A stretch of 64,000 nt of DNA, taken from positions 159,893 to 223,892 of the forward strand of contig MNCI01018361.1 of assembly GCA_015680685.1 (NCBI GenBank), given 5' to 3'. The translations under genes were made by a program, and so were the position numbers. Below the pieces are notes generated by a model that saw nothing but the letters and a program-made list of their open reading frames with translations, did no database searches and was not told where the DNA came from. Shown here piece by piece: positions 47,623-58,802 of the stretch (its first letter is position 1; each line of letters starts with the position of its first letter). Origin of the DNA: Gnetum montanum. Its lineage: Eukaryota > Streptophyta > Gnetopsida > Gnetales > Gnetaceae.

Positions 47623-49026
47623 TATTGATGCCAACATTGCCCATGCTAGGCATGGGGCCATGATCAACAAGTCTAATCCCCTCGCACTAAGCACAAAGAA
47701 AGTTAATTTGTACAAGCACGTCATGGAGCCTGATTCATAATGGCAAGTGGCAATAGTTATGTTACCATGCCATGATGGCATAGATGTAACAGTTGTAAAG
47801 GTGGCATAACCAACAATGGTGATGCAAAGAGTTATGTGCATTACAAGAGTTATGTTGGTGGTAACCAATGGTGGTGGAGAATGTGTGGGAGTTATGTTTG
47901 GGTGGTGCTAAGAGTTATGTGTGGTGGTGGTGTAACCAACAATGTGGTAGTCCTAGAAGTTACAGAAGCTATGTAACGGCTCAGGTGGTGGATGTTTAAA
48001 CATCCAAATGAGTGACTATAAAAGGGGAGGAGTAGAAATTATGGGCAATCAGCCAAGAGGATGATAGACAATATTCTTTTTCTTTTAGGTGCGCTACCAT
48101 AGGCAACCTTCTCTCTTGGATTGGGTAGCAGGTGTGCGATAAGTGACGCCGAGGCATCAACACACATTAACAGTAGTGTAACAGGTGCATGCAAATGGTA
48201 TGTAAGTAGTAGTAGTCTCTCTATGCAACAAAGAGGGGCTTAGAAATTAGCAGGCGATAATTTTCTTCCTTTTCTTACTTGTGCCCCAGTGGGGTAGCCT
48301 TCTCTCTTTCCCAGGATCACTGGCAATGCAAGCAGCATAGTGTAGGCATAATAGCTGCAACAAGTGGCATGATAGCAATAGCAAGCACTGGCAATAGCGG
48401 CTCTAAATAATGCATGGCAATAGATTGGCAGCAAGCATAGGTGTTAGTAGCAGCAACAATGAAAGGTTCCTATCAGCGACTCGTTTGATAGTCAACAAGG
48501 TAGATAATCTATGATAATAGTTGACAATGAGCTATTAGCAGTCAACATAGTGATGCAACATATATTCATCAATAGTGGGTAGTCTTCTCTCTCTCTGTGC
48601 ACAACAAACAATGGTAGTTGTTGTTGTGCGTCAGAGACATGTTTGAAGCACATAGAGTAGACAACTGGATCCGACAACCTCCTCTCTCTCCTATAGCAAT
48701 GTCAACAATGGTCAATTTTTTTTTCCTGGCAGTGGGCACCACTAGTAGTAACAGACCAGTGGCAGCAGCAGGGGACCAGGGAAATTTTAATTTTTTATAG
48801 TTAACTATTGTATTTATATTAAGTCTTGGAATTCAAGACTATTGTCAATTTAAATTCCCCAACTTTCAATTTAATTTACCTTTTTTTTCTTGCAACATCA
48901 CATAACCCTCTCTAGTTGAGACTATTCTCAAATTTTCGTATTCATATGGAAGGCAATATAGGTAATAGTCTCCTCAAACAAGTTTTTTTCCTAGGTGTTG
49001 GTGTGACCAAAATTTATACATCAACA
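47623..49026 (+). repeat. 3' LTR of element F
   Basis: Partner of 45759-47226; starts TATTGATGCC, ends CATCAACA. Confidence 0.92.
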
Positions 49027-51134
49027 CTATGCTACTAGAGGAAGCACTATTTTGATCAAGAAATTTTAAGCCAACATTGCTCATCTACTATTCCTAAAAA
49101 TATAAAGAAAGTTTGAAAAGAGAAAGACATGGAAACCTACTTTGTCATTCCCTTATCTTATTAGAAAGTTGTGCCAACAAGTTGAAATTTTGAGCTACAC
49201 CAATGATGTCCCTCATAAGGTTCAAAATGCATCATATGCTGAAATTTCCAAGCCAATGCCATCCAAAATGAATTAAGTTAGTAAACCAATAAGCACTGAG
49301 ATTGTAGTAGGATCAACACTAGTGACAAATATTCTAACAGTAGGAACAAAACAAACAAGACCCAATGGATTAACTCCATCTATAGAACAAGTAGGACAAA
49401 GTGCTCCAATGGTGCAACATGACTACATATCCTCAATAAGCCACCTAAAACAAATAATAAAGATAATAAGTTGGGATAGGAAGGAGGTCTCAAGTATGGA
49501 TCAAGTTAAAGATAATCCTAATAAACCTATCATTTCCATAGGACCCACTAGCAGTCAAGTCTCTTTGCAAGCAAGAGAAGATGATGACTAGACACAATAG
49601 ATTTTAGGAAACTTTGCATCCTTTCAAGTAATGTTAAAGACTAAAGAAGGAGCCACCATTATGATAATGCAATACCAAGATGTAGTAAGAGGAACAGAAG
49701 TCATAACTAATCACATTAAGGAATATTTTAATGTTCCCATTATGCCACCAATAGACGTTACTGAAGCTAAACATGTAGAACCCTATCCAGAACATCAATG
49801 ACCCCTACAAAACATGAAGATGCACTAGAGAAACTACAATAGATAGGACAAGTAATGCAGAATTTTTTTAATATCCCCACTAATATCACTATAGTACAAT
49901 CATAGCTGTTATTAATAAAAGGTAAGCTAGTCATGGCAAAAATAAGAATGCAACATGTAGAAAGTGAAATGTAGAGATTACAAGAAGAGTTAGCTACTTT
50001 AAGAATAGAAAGACAACATCTTGCACAACACGTTGCACTAGACCAATTAACATTACTCAGAAATGAACCAATTGGTCAACTGATGACCAAATAAAACAAA
50101 TGGAAATGGAAAAGGAGAAAGCAATGTGGAACGCCTCAATAGTAGAAGTCCAAACATATGCATATTCTAAGTCCATTACTACACTAGAAGAGAAGAACAA
50201 AAGAATTGCTATAGAGAGTTTAAGGTTGATGAACATGGAGAAGCAAAAGAACATACTAGAAAAGAGCATTCATTAGCTTTAAGAGTAGTTCACTAGAGTC
50301 AACCATGATATCAAATAATTGGTAAGTAAAAATAAGACACTATCAATGGAAGAAGTACACGCAATCTAACAAAGTTAGCTATTAAAATCAATACATGGCA
50401 AAATGAGGCCAAGAAGCATGAAAAGTTTAAAGAGCACTTCAAAGATTAAGTAGACATGTATAAATAGATTAATGAGAAATAAATCCAAATGGCCAAATCC
50501 AAGATCAATTCTATTACGCAACAAACATATGATTAGCAACCCATTTTGGACATTCTTATTATGTTCATCAAGCCAAAATAAAGAATATAGACCTATAGAT
50601 TGAGGACATGATAAGGTACATGGGGTTAGCAAATCTATGATATGCTAACTTAGCCATGTTGACAGTAGGTAGACCAAAAATAGAGTTGGAGCAATAGGTA
50701 GCTACATTATACTTTATGTATAAAAATAGTTTGCAAATAGAAAAGATGCATAATTGAAGCTTCACACTACCAAGTAGTCAAGTCTAGCTACCAAGACCAA
50801 AAATATATTGTAGCAAACTTGGCTAGAAGAATGACCAATTATCAAGAGCTACAAATGATGGTCAAAGCTTTTAAAGTCAAAAGGATACAATTTACAGCAT
50901 GGTATGTTAAGGCTAACAAGATGTTTCCACAAGTTTCATGTCCTTGGAAAGTACCGACTTCTACCAACATTGCTAAATTTGCATGGATAGTACATGATCC
51001 TAAATGAGAGGAAGAAAAGCTAAGAGTCTTACTAAATTGATACCAATTTTAGAAGCTAGATGATAAGGGAAAGAAACTAACGGAGAATCCACCAACTCCC
51101 AGAACATAAAGAAAGCTATATCAAGATTTATTTT

Positions 51135-51135
<1 letters not shown>

Positions 51136-51168
<33 letters not shown>
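51136..51168. repeat. Poly(T) run of 33
   Basis: A homopolymer between the end of the extra ORF and the polypurine tract of element A. Confidence 0.95.
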
Positions 51169-51169
<1 letters not shown>

Positions 51170-51326
51170 TCATATGTGTCAATCATGTGTTTCATGATAA
51201 TTTTGTAACACCACTTAAACAACATGCAACATTCATAGTAGAATCAATCATGTAAATATGAATTATGAAATTATGAGTTCATGTAATCCCACAAGTTTGT
51301 AAGGTACTCTATCCTCCTTTTGTTTA

Positions 51327-51362
51327 AACTCAAGGATGAGTTTTTTGTTAGTTGTGGGGGTA
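51327..51362 (+). other. Conserved motif and polypurine tract of element A
   Basis: AACTCAAGGATGAGTT (51327-51342), able to form a 5-bp stem, then GTTGTGGGGGTA before the LTR. The same pair of motifs precedes the 3' LTRs of D, B and C. Confidence 0.75.
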
Positions 51363-52232
51363 TGATGAAACATTTTATATTGAGGACTACAATATTGTAT
51401 CTACAGTATCATAAATGCAATAACGTAGCCCTACATACGTCATCATAGATATAATGTAGTGGGTCATGGTTATGCCTATAAATACCAATCCACCATCACA
51501 TCAAAAACAAGTTTTTGCCTAACACTTAGCAAAATTCTTGCAATTTATTTTTTAAAAGTTAGAATTAGTGTGAATGCCCATAGTGTGGTGAATTATAGTT
51601 GTATGAAATCTTTATTTGAGCAGATTATTCTTGACCGTGATTCATGAATGGAAATAAAGATCAAGATTATTCTTCATCATTGCAACATATTCGTTAGCAT
51701 AGACTTATTTTTTATAATGTTTCCGTTTACTTTTACTAAGTCATTTATATTTTCTAAGCCATTTAATATTCCAATGCTTATTAGTAAGGTAGAATCAGTA
51801 CGAGTGGTTTTGAGCATAAAGTGTAATTGTTTAGTAACCCAATTATGGCTTTACCTAATTTTCTTAGTAGTGAAGTTACTTGATAATCCAAGTGATAATT
51901 ACATTAGCCTAGGATATGTATGGATACTTATCGCCATAGGATAGAATAGCTTTATATTTCTGTTATACTTAGAATTAGAATTTATAATCATTTTCATCAT
52001 TTTTACACTTAGCATACTTAAAAGCCAAATAACATCAATTTATCATATACCTCACTAAGAGCTAAACCATACATTTTGTACCTCACTAGCCCTAAGCGGG
52101 AAGACAATGATCACAAACTTACTCTTAACTCACTAGTATACTTACATTGTTCATCCACATATTTCAATTTGGTCACATGTGAACACTTGTGACTTGTATG
52201 GTTGAGTTTTAGAACACCTAAGCACTTATTCA
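51363..52232 (+). repeat. 3' LTR of element A
   Basis: 870 bp, start TGATGAAACATTTTATATTG, end CACTTATTCA. A CTATAAATACC box lies near 51476. The partner is 33701-34587. Confidence 0.88.
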
Positions 52233-52973
52233 AAATCTACTAAAATATTAACAAATATCATGCAATGTGAGAGCTATGTTTTATTTGTAAGCAAATAGGA
52301 TCTTAGGTAATGGTGCTGTTGGAGAAGCACACATGCAAAAATCACTCACAAGGTGTAGCTTGTTTGATTAATTTAATTAATGATGATTCTCAAGTAAGTG
52401 TTTGATGAGTTTAGAATAAAATATATCCAGATTGTATCTCTTGGATCATCATCTTAGTATTGACAAGTTCTATCTTTTAAACTAGATTGAGGAATTATGG
52501 ATCTTGAAAGAAGTTGTGAAAATGAAGTTCAAAAGAATGAATTGGAAAGTAAAGAAGGCCAATTTTGTTTACTTTTTAGTTGATTTATTTATAATTGCAT
52601 TGTTTGTCATCAGAACTTTGCTATTCCCTTTCATATATTTTTTTATAAATACTATATTGGATTCTTCTCTTAAGCATAGCATCTCATGTGATTTGCTTTG
52701 TTTTGTTTTTTTCCCCCATTAGATGCATCTTGATTGGTACTTCGTAAAAGATTTGATTAATAGATCATTGCTGCAATAAGATTTTTCTTTTAATTAACTA
52801 AATTTTAGTTCATGGAGGACTAGGGTAATAAATAAGAGTTTATTAACAATATTACCAAATAATACTATTATAAAGCTTACACAATTTGATAAGGATGGTA
52901 GGGTATTCTTCTAAAGTATCATGCTAAGTATAATTTTGGACCCCTCCATGAAAATAAATAATCTAATATTTTA
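52233..52973. other. AT-rich sequence, nothing recognised
   Basis: A plus-strand ORF at 52504-52722 is hydrophobic but lacks any gene-like context; probably accidental. Confidence 0.4.
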
Positions 52974-53216
52974 TAAGATATTTTTATAGGTGTTTTGTAC
53001 CACAAAACTCTAAAAGCAACCATGGTATTTTTACCTCAAATAAAACTACATAATTAAGATATTTTTATAGGTGTTTTATATAACAAAACTCTAAAAGCAA
53101 CCATGGTTTTTTTACCTCGACTAAAACTACATAACTAAGATATTTTTACAGGTATTTCATATACCAAAACTCTAAAAGTAACCATGGTTTTTTTACCTAG
53201 ACTAAAAATACATAAC
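52974..53216. repeat. Three tandem copies of an 81-bp unit
   Basis: Units 52974-53054, 53055-53135 and 53136-53216 are each exactly 81 bp, starting TAAGATATTTTTA and containing AAACTCTAAAAG.AACCATGG. Differences are few and scattered. Confidence 0.93.
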
Positions 53217-53290
53217 TTAGTGTAGCGTATTTGAATCAAACATGTGATATAGATTTAAGTCAAGATTCATACCACTAAGCTAATAGCATA
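53217..53290 (-). repeat. tRNA-like SINE head (minus strand)
   Basis: A box-like TTAGCTTAGTGGTA (53270-53283) and B box-like GTTTGATTCAA (53231-53241) at the same spacing as in the 33.4-kb SINE. The body and target duplication are not defined. Confidence 0.5.
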
Positions 53291-53639
53291 TTGTTTTCAA
53301 GGTTACCTATGTGGAGTATGATGGTTCAAGCACATAATTAGGTATTATTAGCATATTATAACCCATTTTTTCTAGAAATCTTCACTTCCCAAATTATCTT
53401 TAATGCCCATTGAAATGATTTAAAATTCCTAATCTTCTAACCTTAAACTAAGTCTTTAATGCCTATTGAAATTATTTAAAATTATTATTTTGTACCATTT
53501 TTCTTGTGATAGCATAATACAACCTACTTGTTTTAGAAGTTTCCTTTTTTTCCTAGCTTCTCCTAATCCTCTTAGCCATTAATGCTCATGGGAAGGATTG
53601 GTCTCAGCTTATTCCTTGTCCAATCTTCCCATGTTGATA
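53291..53639. other. AT-rich flank of element C, nothing recognised
   Basis: No ORF or repeat seen. Confidence 0.4.
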
Positions 53640-53644
53640 ACCAT

Positions 53645-54506
53645 TGATGAGTGACTAGGTACCCCTACACTCAACAATACGAATACGAGCATTTACGCAT
53701 GATTCGGTCGAACTCCGTAGATGGACTAGTTGTGGTATCTAGATAGTTACACGTTGATCGTAATTCACTGTCTTCCCATCTGGACTAGTATTTACTTTAT
53801 CACATATGGTTTAGTCCAGAGTGAGGTGAATAATATGATTTCTAACAATAGGCTACTCCTAAAGACAATGGAAACTAATCTTAATTAAACTAATAAGCAG
53901 TAGGAAATAATGTCTAAGCTAGCCTAAGTGTGATGAGCCTATATCCTTAATCATCTGTATGCATCTTGGAGCTCATGTACTATTTCTGGGATTACCAAGC
54001 GCACATTACTTGAGCACTTCTAAATACACTACTGGGTTACCAAGTAGTTACACTTCAATGTTTGTGATTAAGTCATACTCATTCTTCATTTAACAATAGG
54101 AATAGTAAATGATGGTAAAAAATTATTAACTAAGAAAAAAATAAATAACAATAACAATTAAATAATTAAAAACTAAGTGAAACCTACAATGATGGAGTAA
54201 TCTCAATCTTTATTGCTGATCATGTGTGTGTCCAAGTACATCACACTTGAATAAAGGTTCTATATAATTACAATCATCACACTGTGGGCATGCATTGGGG
54301 AAGGAACTAAAATGAATTGAAAATTGGCAAAAAGACTCTACTCTAACACTTTTTAACTCTCTCCTTTCCTGTGCGTCCGAATGTTGTATTTATAAGCCTA
54401 CACAAGAATCATGATATCGTGTATTGGATATCATTATCCAAGCTACGATATCACGTACCCAATATCAAGGATTCGATATTGGGGCCTAGCAAAACATGAT
54501 TCATCA
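53645..54506 (-). repeat. 3' LTR of element C
   Basis: 862 bp; minus-strand start TGATGAATCATG, end ACTCATCA. U3 has three GATATC palindromes (54413, 54427, 54447) plus two variants. A TATTTATAAGCC box reading lies near 54388. Confidence 0.93.
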
Positions 54507-54542
54507 TACCCCCATAATTAAATAACAACTTGTCCTTGAGTC
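54507..54542 (-). other. Polypurine tract region of element C
   Basis: Minus strand: GACTCAAGGACAAGTT (54527-54542), then AATTATGGGGGTA directly before TGATGA. Confidence 0.8.
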
Positions 54543-54692
54543 AGACAAAATGAGAACAAGTTCGATTGAATACACAGTGGATAGGTATGGGATTATTGAC
54601 TAACTAGGAATTACTCATGCTGCAGTGTGGAATTGAACAAAAAAAATTGGGACACAGACATAGAATTTACAAAAAACAAAATTTGTTGGAAC

Positions 54693-56819
54693 TCATGTGG
54701 TTCCTGGCGGTGGTGGCTCCTCCATGGGTCTCTTCCCCTTATCTTGTGCTCCAAGTTTTGGAAATGAATGTCTCTGAAGGAGTGCTTGAAAATTTTCTTT
54801 TTTGGTTTGGGGTTCTTGTGCCATCCATGCTGATGCTCCAATGTTTGATGGAGTCAGCACCTCCCATGGGCACGACAGTTGCAGGAACATCTAATTGGCC
54901 TTGACATACTAAGCCACAAACAGCCATCATTCCTCTTCATAGGCTCTAGCTTTGTTCTCACAATTGCTAAAAATTTTTCTCGAGAACATTCTTTTGTTTT
55001 TTTACTGTAGTCAATTGGAGATTTCCAGTGACAAGGTGTTTATTTTCTTCTTGTGAGGCCTTGAGTGCTTTGGCATGTGCATACATTTGAGCTTGTGCCT
55101 TAGAAGTATCCCAATCAACCTTCTTTTTTTTCTTAGCCACTTTTTTATTCTCCTCCAACAATTTATTGAGCTACTCTGTCTAGAAGGATTCTAGCTGGTC
55201 TACAAGGATGAATTGGGATGGATCCTACTGTGCAACTTGTATGGTGACGAGCTTTTCTTGGAGTCTTTTCAACTCCTCCTTTACATGCTCAGCCCTGAAC
55301 TTTGCCATGACCAGCTTCCCTTTTGTGGAAATGAGGTCTAACTAAGCTTTTGTGACATTTTAAGAAATCTCATCACTTGTCCTGTCTGCAGCAACTGATC
55401 TAAAACATCCTCATGCTCTATAAGAGTCATCGAGAGACTGGCCAAAGTTTGAGCATTATGTGCTCCTATAAAATCTGTCAATGCACAACAGGGACATTAA
55501 ATGATTCTTTTATGTGGTTTGTGATGACTTCTGCCACTCCTGCTACATCTTGGTGTTGCATGACCACTATTGTGGTGCCTTCACTAGTTTCTAATTACAG
55601 CTGAAAAAGATGCAGTGTTTCCAGAGATTTTTTGTGACCAGTGTGATTCCCCTCCTCCTATTTGGATAGACACCTCACCTTGTGCATAATCAATTAAGAC
55701 CGTGGATCGTACAGCATCATCGATGACCCTGAAGAGGTTGGCTTCATCATGGCTTTCCCAACTGACCGTTTCAGCGATGGCCTTGAGATGGCTCATTGAT
55801 GCTCAATAGTCCTGCGGTGGTGGTGGCTAGCCTTGCTGGCCTATAAGTTGTGTGCTAGGCCATACTTCCTATTCTTTCTCAGGCTCTAGTGTCTCACCAA
55901 CACTTTTCCTTGGGGCTGGTGGCTTCAGTAATTCAGCGAATGAAGCATTTTAGGCCTTTCTAGGAACATCATTGATGTACCCCAAAATTCCAGCACGTCG
56001 ACACAGCTTCCTAATAAGATAAGGAAAGTGCAATACGAACTTCCCCATCTTATGTTCTTCAAACCACCTCAAAATTTCTGTAAGATATAGATGGGGTAGG
56101 TTGGCATTAACCTTGCCCATCAAGATGGCACTTCCTCTAACCACATATGTGGAAATTTTGTTTAAACCTTTTGTTAAAAAAATGTGATATGTGCCAATTT
56201 TAAAGTAGATTTTCTCTTCAAGTGTAAGCTCCCCATATGCTTTATCTTCCTTGCCATATGCCCTTTCCAACCATATCTTTCATGCATCAACATCAGAACG
56301 AGTGGACAAGTGAGCAACCTTTGGCCTTGTATTTGGAAGATTTAGAACTTCCTAAATGGCTTTAGTAGAGAAATCAACAGAAATACCAACAATATCAATG
56401 GTGGTGCCTTCTTCTTTATTGTGCCAAAATTGGTACATCTCTTCCAAGTACCAATCACCACTTTTAGAGAGAATAGGCCACAATGGAGATCCTTTAAGTT
56501 GGTCCCGAACTACTTCAGGAGCAAACTTAATAAAAGGTCCAAAGTTGAGTTCCACAATCATAGCTACTAACGTGGACCTTTCATGAATTGCCTAAACACA
56601 TTCCGAGGACAACATTAGATGTTGTCCCTATTTAGGTACTCTGTCATCTCCACCTTCGACATGTCCTGATTGCACAGTAACAGGAGATTCCTGATGGATG
56701 CTAAATGATTGTGCCTCCTGTTCTGTACATTCCTCGAGAGATGCCTAGCCTCTACCTCTCCTTGGTCATTTGGATACACCTTGAGAGGGTCCTCCTTACT
56801 TTCCTCTTTTAGGGACCAT
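54693..56819 (-). pseudogene. Extra ORF of element C
   Basis: ATG at 56819 (MVPKRGK..GPSQG). Blocks in order: VELNFGPFIKFAPEVVRDQL (near 56550), WYLEEMYQFWHNKEEGT (near 56440), VDFSTKAI, a LEEKIYFKIGTYHIFLTKGL block (near 56200), LIRKLCRRAGILGYINDVPRK (near 55980), a Pro-rich break, a long helical Lys/Glu-rich part with KKKKVDW..AKALKASQEE (near 55080), and CPWEVLTPSNI to GKRPMEEPPPPGTT (stop at 54693). Length would be about 700 residues if intact. The middle resembles the PF20167-type plant transposon-protein domain. No enzyme motif is seen. It has several stops and frameshifts. Confidence 0.75.
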
Positions 56820-57300
56820 TTGCAATCACACGAAACTATCTATTAGTAAGGCTATTTACAAATTTTGATTTATACCTTACTTCTTACCTTAATAAATTCA
56901 TTTCTTATCTAGTGTGATTCAAAGTTAGAAAAATTTACGAAAGTTTCCCCTAAATTTTTTGATATTGGGTCCAATTTTGATTAGGTGACTCCAAAAAAAT
57001 TAATTTTCATGGTATGGGTGAAGAGATAAAATTAATTTGGCAAAATTTTTTAACATTTTTAAGGTCATTTACCCTTTATGATATCCTTCAGGCAACGATG
57101 AATTTGGAAAAAACTATGCACAACTTAGAATGTACCCTTCCCCCACGACCAAGACAAACACTCCAGGTTTAGACAAGTTTTATTGGAGTGAGAATTAAAG
57201 CATTAATGAGCAAGATATGAAAGTTGGCATGATAGGTGCTCAAAGCATTGAAATTCACGAAAGAAAGTTTCAACAACTCTCCTTGCATAAATAGTGAAAA

Positions 57301-57430
57301 ATGACGTTGACATGTGCCATGGGGTCCCTATATATAGTTTTTATAGATGCAATATCATGTACCTAATAGCATGGACTCGATATCGCGTCGGACCCGATAT
57401 CAAGTACCCAATATCATGTCCTTTTGAAAA
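57301..57430 (-). promoter_or_regulatory. U3-like promoter cassette upstream of the extra ORF
   Basis: It has two GATATC palindromes (57379-57384, 57396-57401) with repeated ATATCATGTACC/AATATCAAGTACCC variants, followed on the minus strand by CTATATATAGGGACC (about 57326-57341). The same motif-plus-TATA order is found in C's LTR U3. It lies about 500 bp before the ATG at 56819. B has a TATATATAT at the matching place. This may be a second promoter for the extra ORF. Confidence 0.5.
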
Positions 57431-58196
57431 TACGGTATTTGGAAAAATTCATGAATTTTCGAATTTCCAAGATCAACAATGAAGGATTTAAGGTTAATTT
57501 GAAAGATCTAGGGTGATGTCAAAGATACCTAAAGGCACCAAAAGTGTAATGAAGTGGAATATGGCAATGAAATTCATGAATAGGATGAGGAAAAAGGACA
57601 TGCAGTTGTGCATAGGAACGTTGGAATTAAAATGATGATAAAGGAAAGAATAACTTTAGCAATGTAGTACTTGGAGGGTATAAGGTGATGCGGTGATGTG
57701 CAAAGAGTGCAAATTACAAAAGTTATGCAAGTAGGTCCTCCCCAAAGTAGGTTTCTACCTATCATACCCTTACGTAACCACACTTGAAAATGTTCATAGG
57801 CACTAAAAGGGTTAAATGCAATCCACATCAATTCCACAAAACACACACATATAGATACTATCGTGATGAGGTATGAATTCGATGCTACACAAGACACAAG
57901 CCAAAAAACATGAACAATGAGATGAGGCGAATCGTAGAAGGGATTATAGGGATCAATACATGAGGTAACTAACCCAAGGCATAATGAATCCTGAGTGTAG
58001 GATGTGATTAATGTGTCATTAGCCTGTCGCTCCAAAACCAAGACCAAGTCCATTCCTCCAATCAATAACATTGCATTGTTTCATCCAATGATGGACAACC
58101 ATAAGAGCACCATGATAGCAAGGCGTACGATCACTTGGCATTTTTTCCAAAGGAGGAGTGATTTTGGAATTTCTTTGCGGCACATTGATCTTGATC

Positions 58197-58240
58197 TTTT
58201 CTTCTTTTTTTTCTTCTTTCTTTCTTTCTTTTTCCTTTTC
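58197..58240. repeat. Pyrimidine tract with (TTTC)n
   Basis: CT-rich simple repeat in the spacer of C, plus-strand reading. B has a shorter version near 19357-19386. Confidence 0.8.
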
Positions 58241-58802
58241 AAGCTACTTTGGCACCTTGTTCTTTCTAACAGTGAACCAGAGAATCCACCAACCTTCAGG
58301 CATGGGTGCATGTCTTTCTAGTGGGACCCCCAAAACAACATTAAGTTTCTTTATTGAGTTACTTTATTACTCTTACTCCCATTTTTCGTTAGATCTACAA
58401 GGATCTTAGTACAACCAGGCTGCATGATAGCTCCTACAAATGCCACCAAAGAGAATCAACAAGTCCCCTTGATGTCACACCCTGGTCATTCCTTCTTAGT
58501 CTATCATTTTTTTCTTTGGACAAGATGAGCACCAAATTACTTTAAGTTTTAAAGATGGTAATAATATCATCGTTCCCAGAGTAGAACCTCTTATTAATAG
58601 GATGGATGGGTGGATGTTGTGGGCTCACTTTCCAAATAAGTAATCACTTGAGACTTGATAGCATATAACAACACCTCGACCAACGAGTCACATGAGTGTT
58701 TTATTCATAGATGAGATTACCCATAAAAAGATAAAATAATAGATAAAAAGATAAAAAATTGGAAAATAAAAAATTATAAAATTAAAGAAAAGGAAAAACA
58801 TT

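Larger units (their letters stand above)
45759..49026 (+). mobile_element. Element F: LTR element with a tiny noncoding interior
   Basis: Two direct repeats, 45759-47226 (1468 bp) and 47623-49026 (1404 bp), flank only 396 bp of pyrimidine-rich noncoding DNA. The whole is bordered by CTATG (45754-45758 and 49027-49031), a perfect 5-bp duplication. The repeats begin TATTGATG and end CATCAACA. Each has a TATA box, CTATAAAAGGGG at about 46179 and 48017. A candidate primer site TGGTGCTAAAAAG starts at 47233. It is inserted in the extra ORF of A. It is a non-autonomous LARD/TRIM-like element; orientation is taken from the TATA boxes. Confidence 0.9.
45086..51109 (+). pseudogene. Extra ORF of element A, interrupted by element F
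   Basis: It starts MLPKRIEARGPSQPREKRS at 45086. ELDFGPFMKFAPEKIHEQL follows near 45360, a block shared with C. After element F (45759-49026) it continues near 49140 with LIRKLCQQVEILSYTNDVPHK, aligning with LIRKLCRRAGILGYINDVPRK in C. Helical Glu/Lys-rich sequence fills 49600-50760, and it ends near 50940-51109 with CPWKVPTSTNI..AW...DPK..DDKGK, again as in C. The middle resembles the 'putative plant transposon protein' domain (PF20167-like, from memory) found after integrase or in gag-like ORFs of plant gypsy elements. Role unknown; stops are frequent. Confidence 0.7.
33701..52232 (+). mobile_element. Gypsy element A, pol-bearing family member, with nested insertions
   Basis: LTRs 33701-34587 and 51363-52232 share TGATNAAACATTTTATATTG and many later blocks. 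In order: decayed tRNA-Asp PBS, gag, protease, RT, RNase H, integrase, spacer, extra ORF, polypurine tract. Subtracting element F and the 42460-44960 segment leaves about 12.7 kb, the size of Athila-type elements. Gypsy order (RT before integrase), tRNA-Asp primer and a large ORF after integrase suggest an Athila/Tat lineage; this is an inference. The flanks TGAAT and AAATC do not match. Confidence 0.88.
56820..58802 (-). mobile_element. Family spacer of element C
   Basis: Noncoding, shared block by block with B (18052-19930) and partly with A, D and E. It contains a promoter-like cassette (57301-57430), the AAAGTAGGTT block near 57735, CTTTC repeats (58197-58240) and an A-rich end (58720-58800). 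ORFs here are accidental. Confidence 0.7.

Noticed and set aside
45759-49026. Segmental tandem duplication of 1.4 kb
   Set aside because: The outer CTATG target duplication, inverted TGATG/CATCA ends and TATA boxes show that the two copies are LTRs.
52504-52722. Small hydrophobic protein gene
   Set aside because: A 72-codon AT-rich ORF with no homologue I recognise, no promoter or splice context, in repeat-rich DNA.
58081-58321. Overlapping ORFs on both strands with Lys- or Phe-runs
   Set aside because: They are translations of a CT-rich simple repeat in the spacer of element C.
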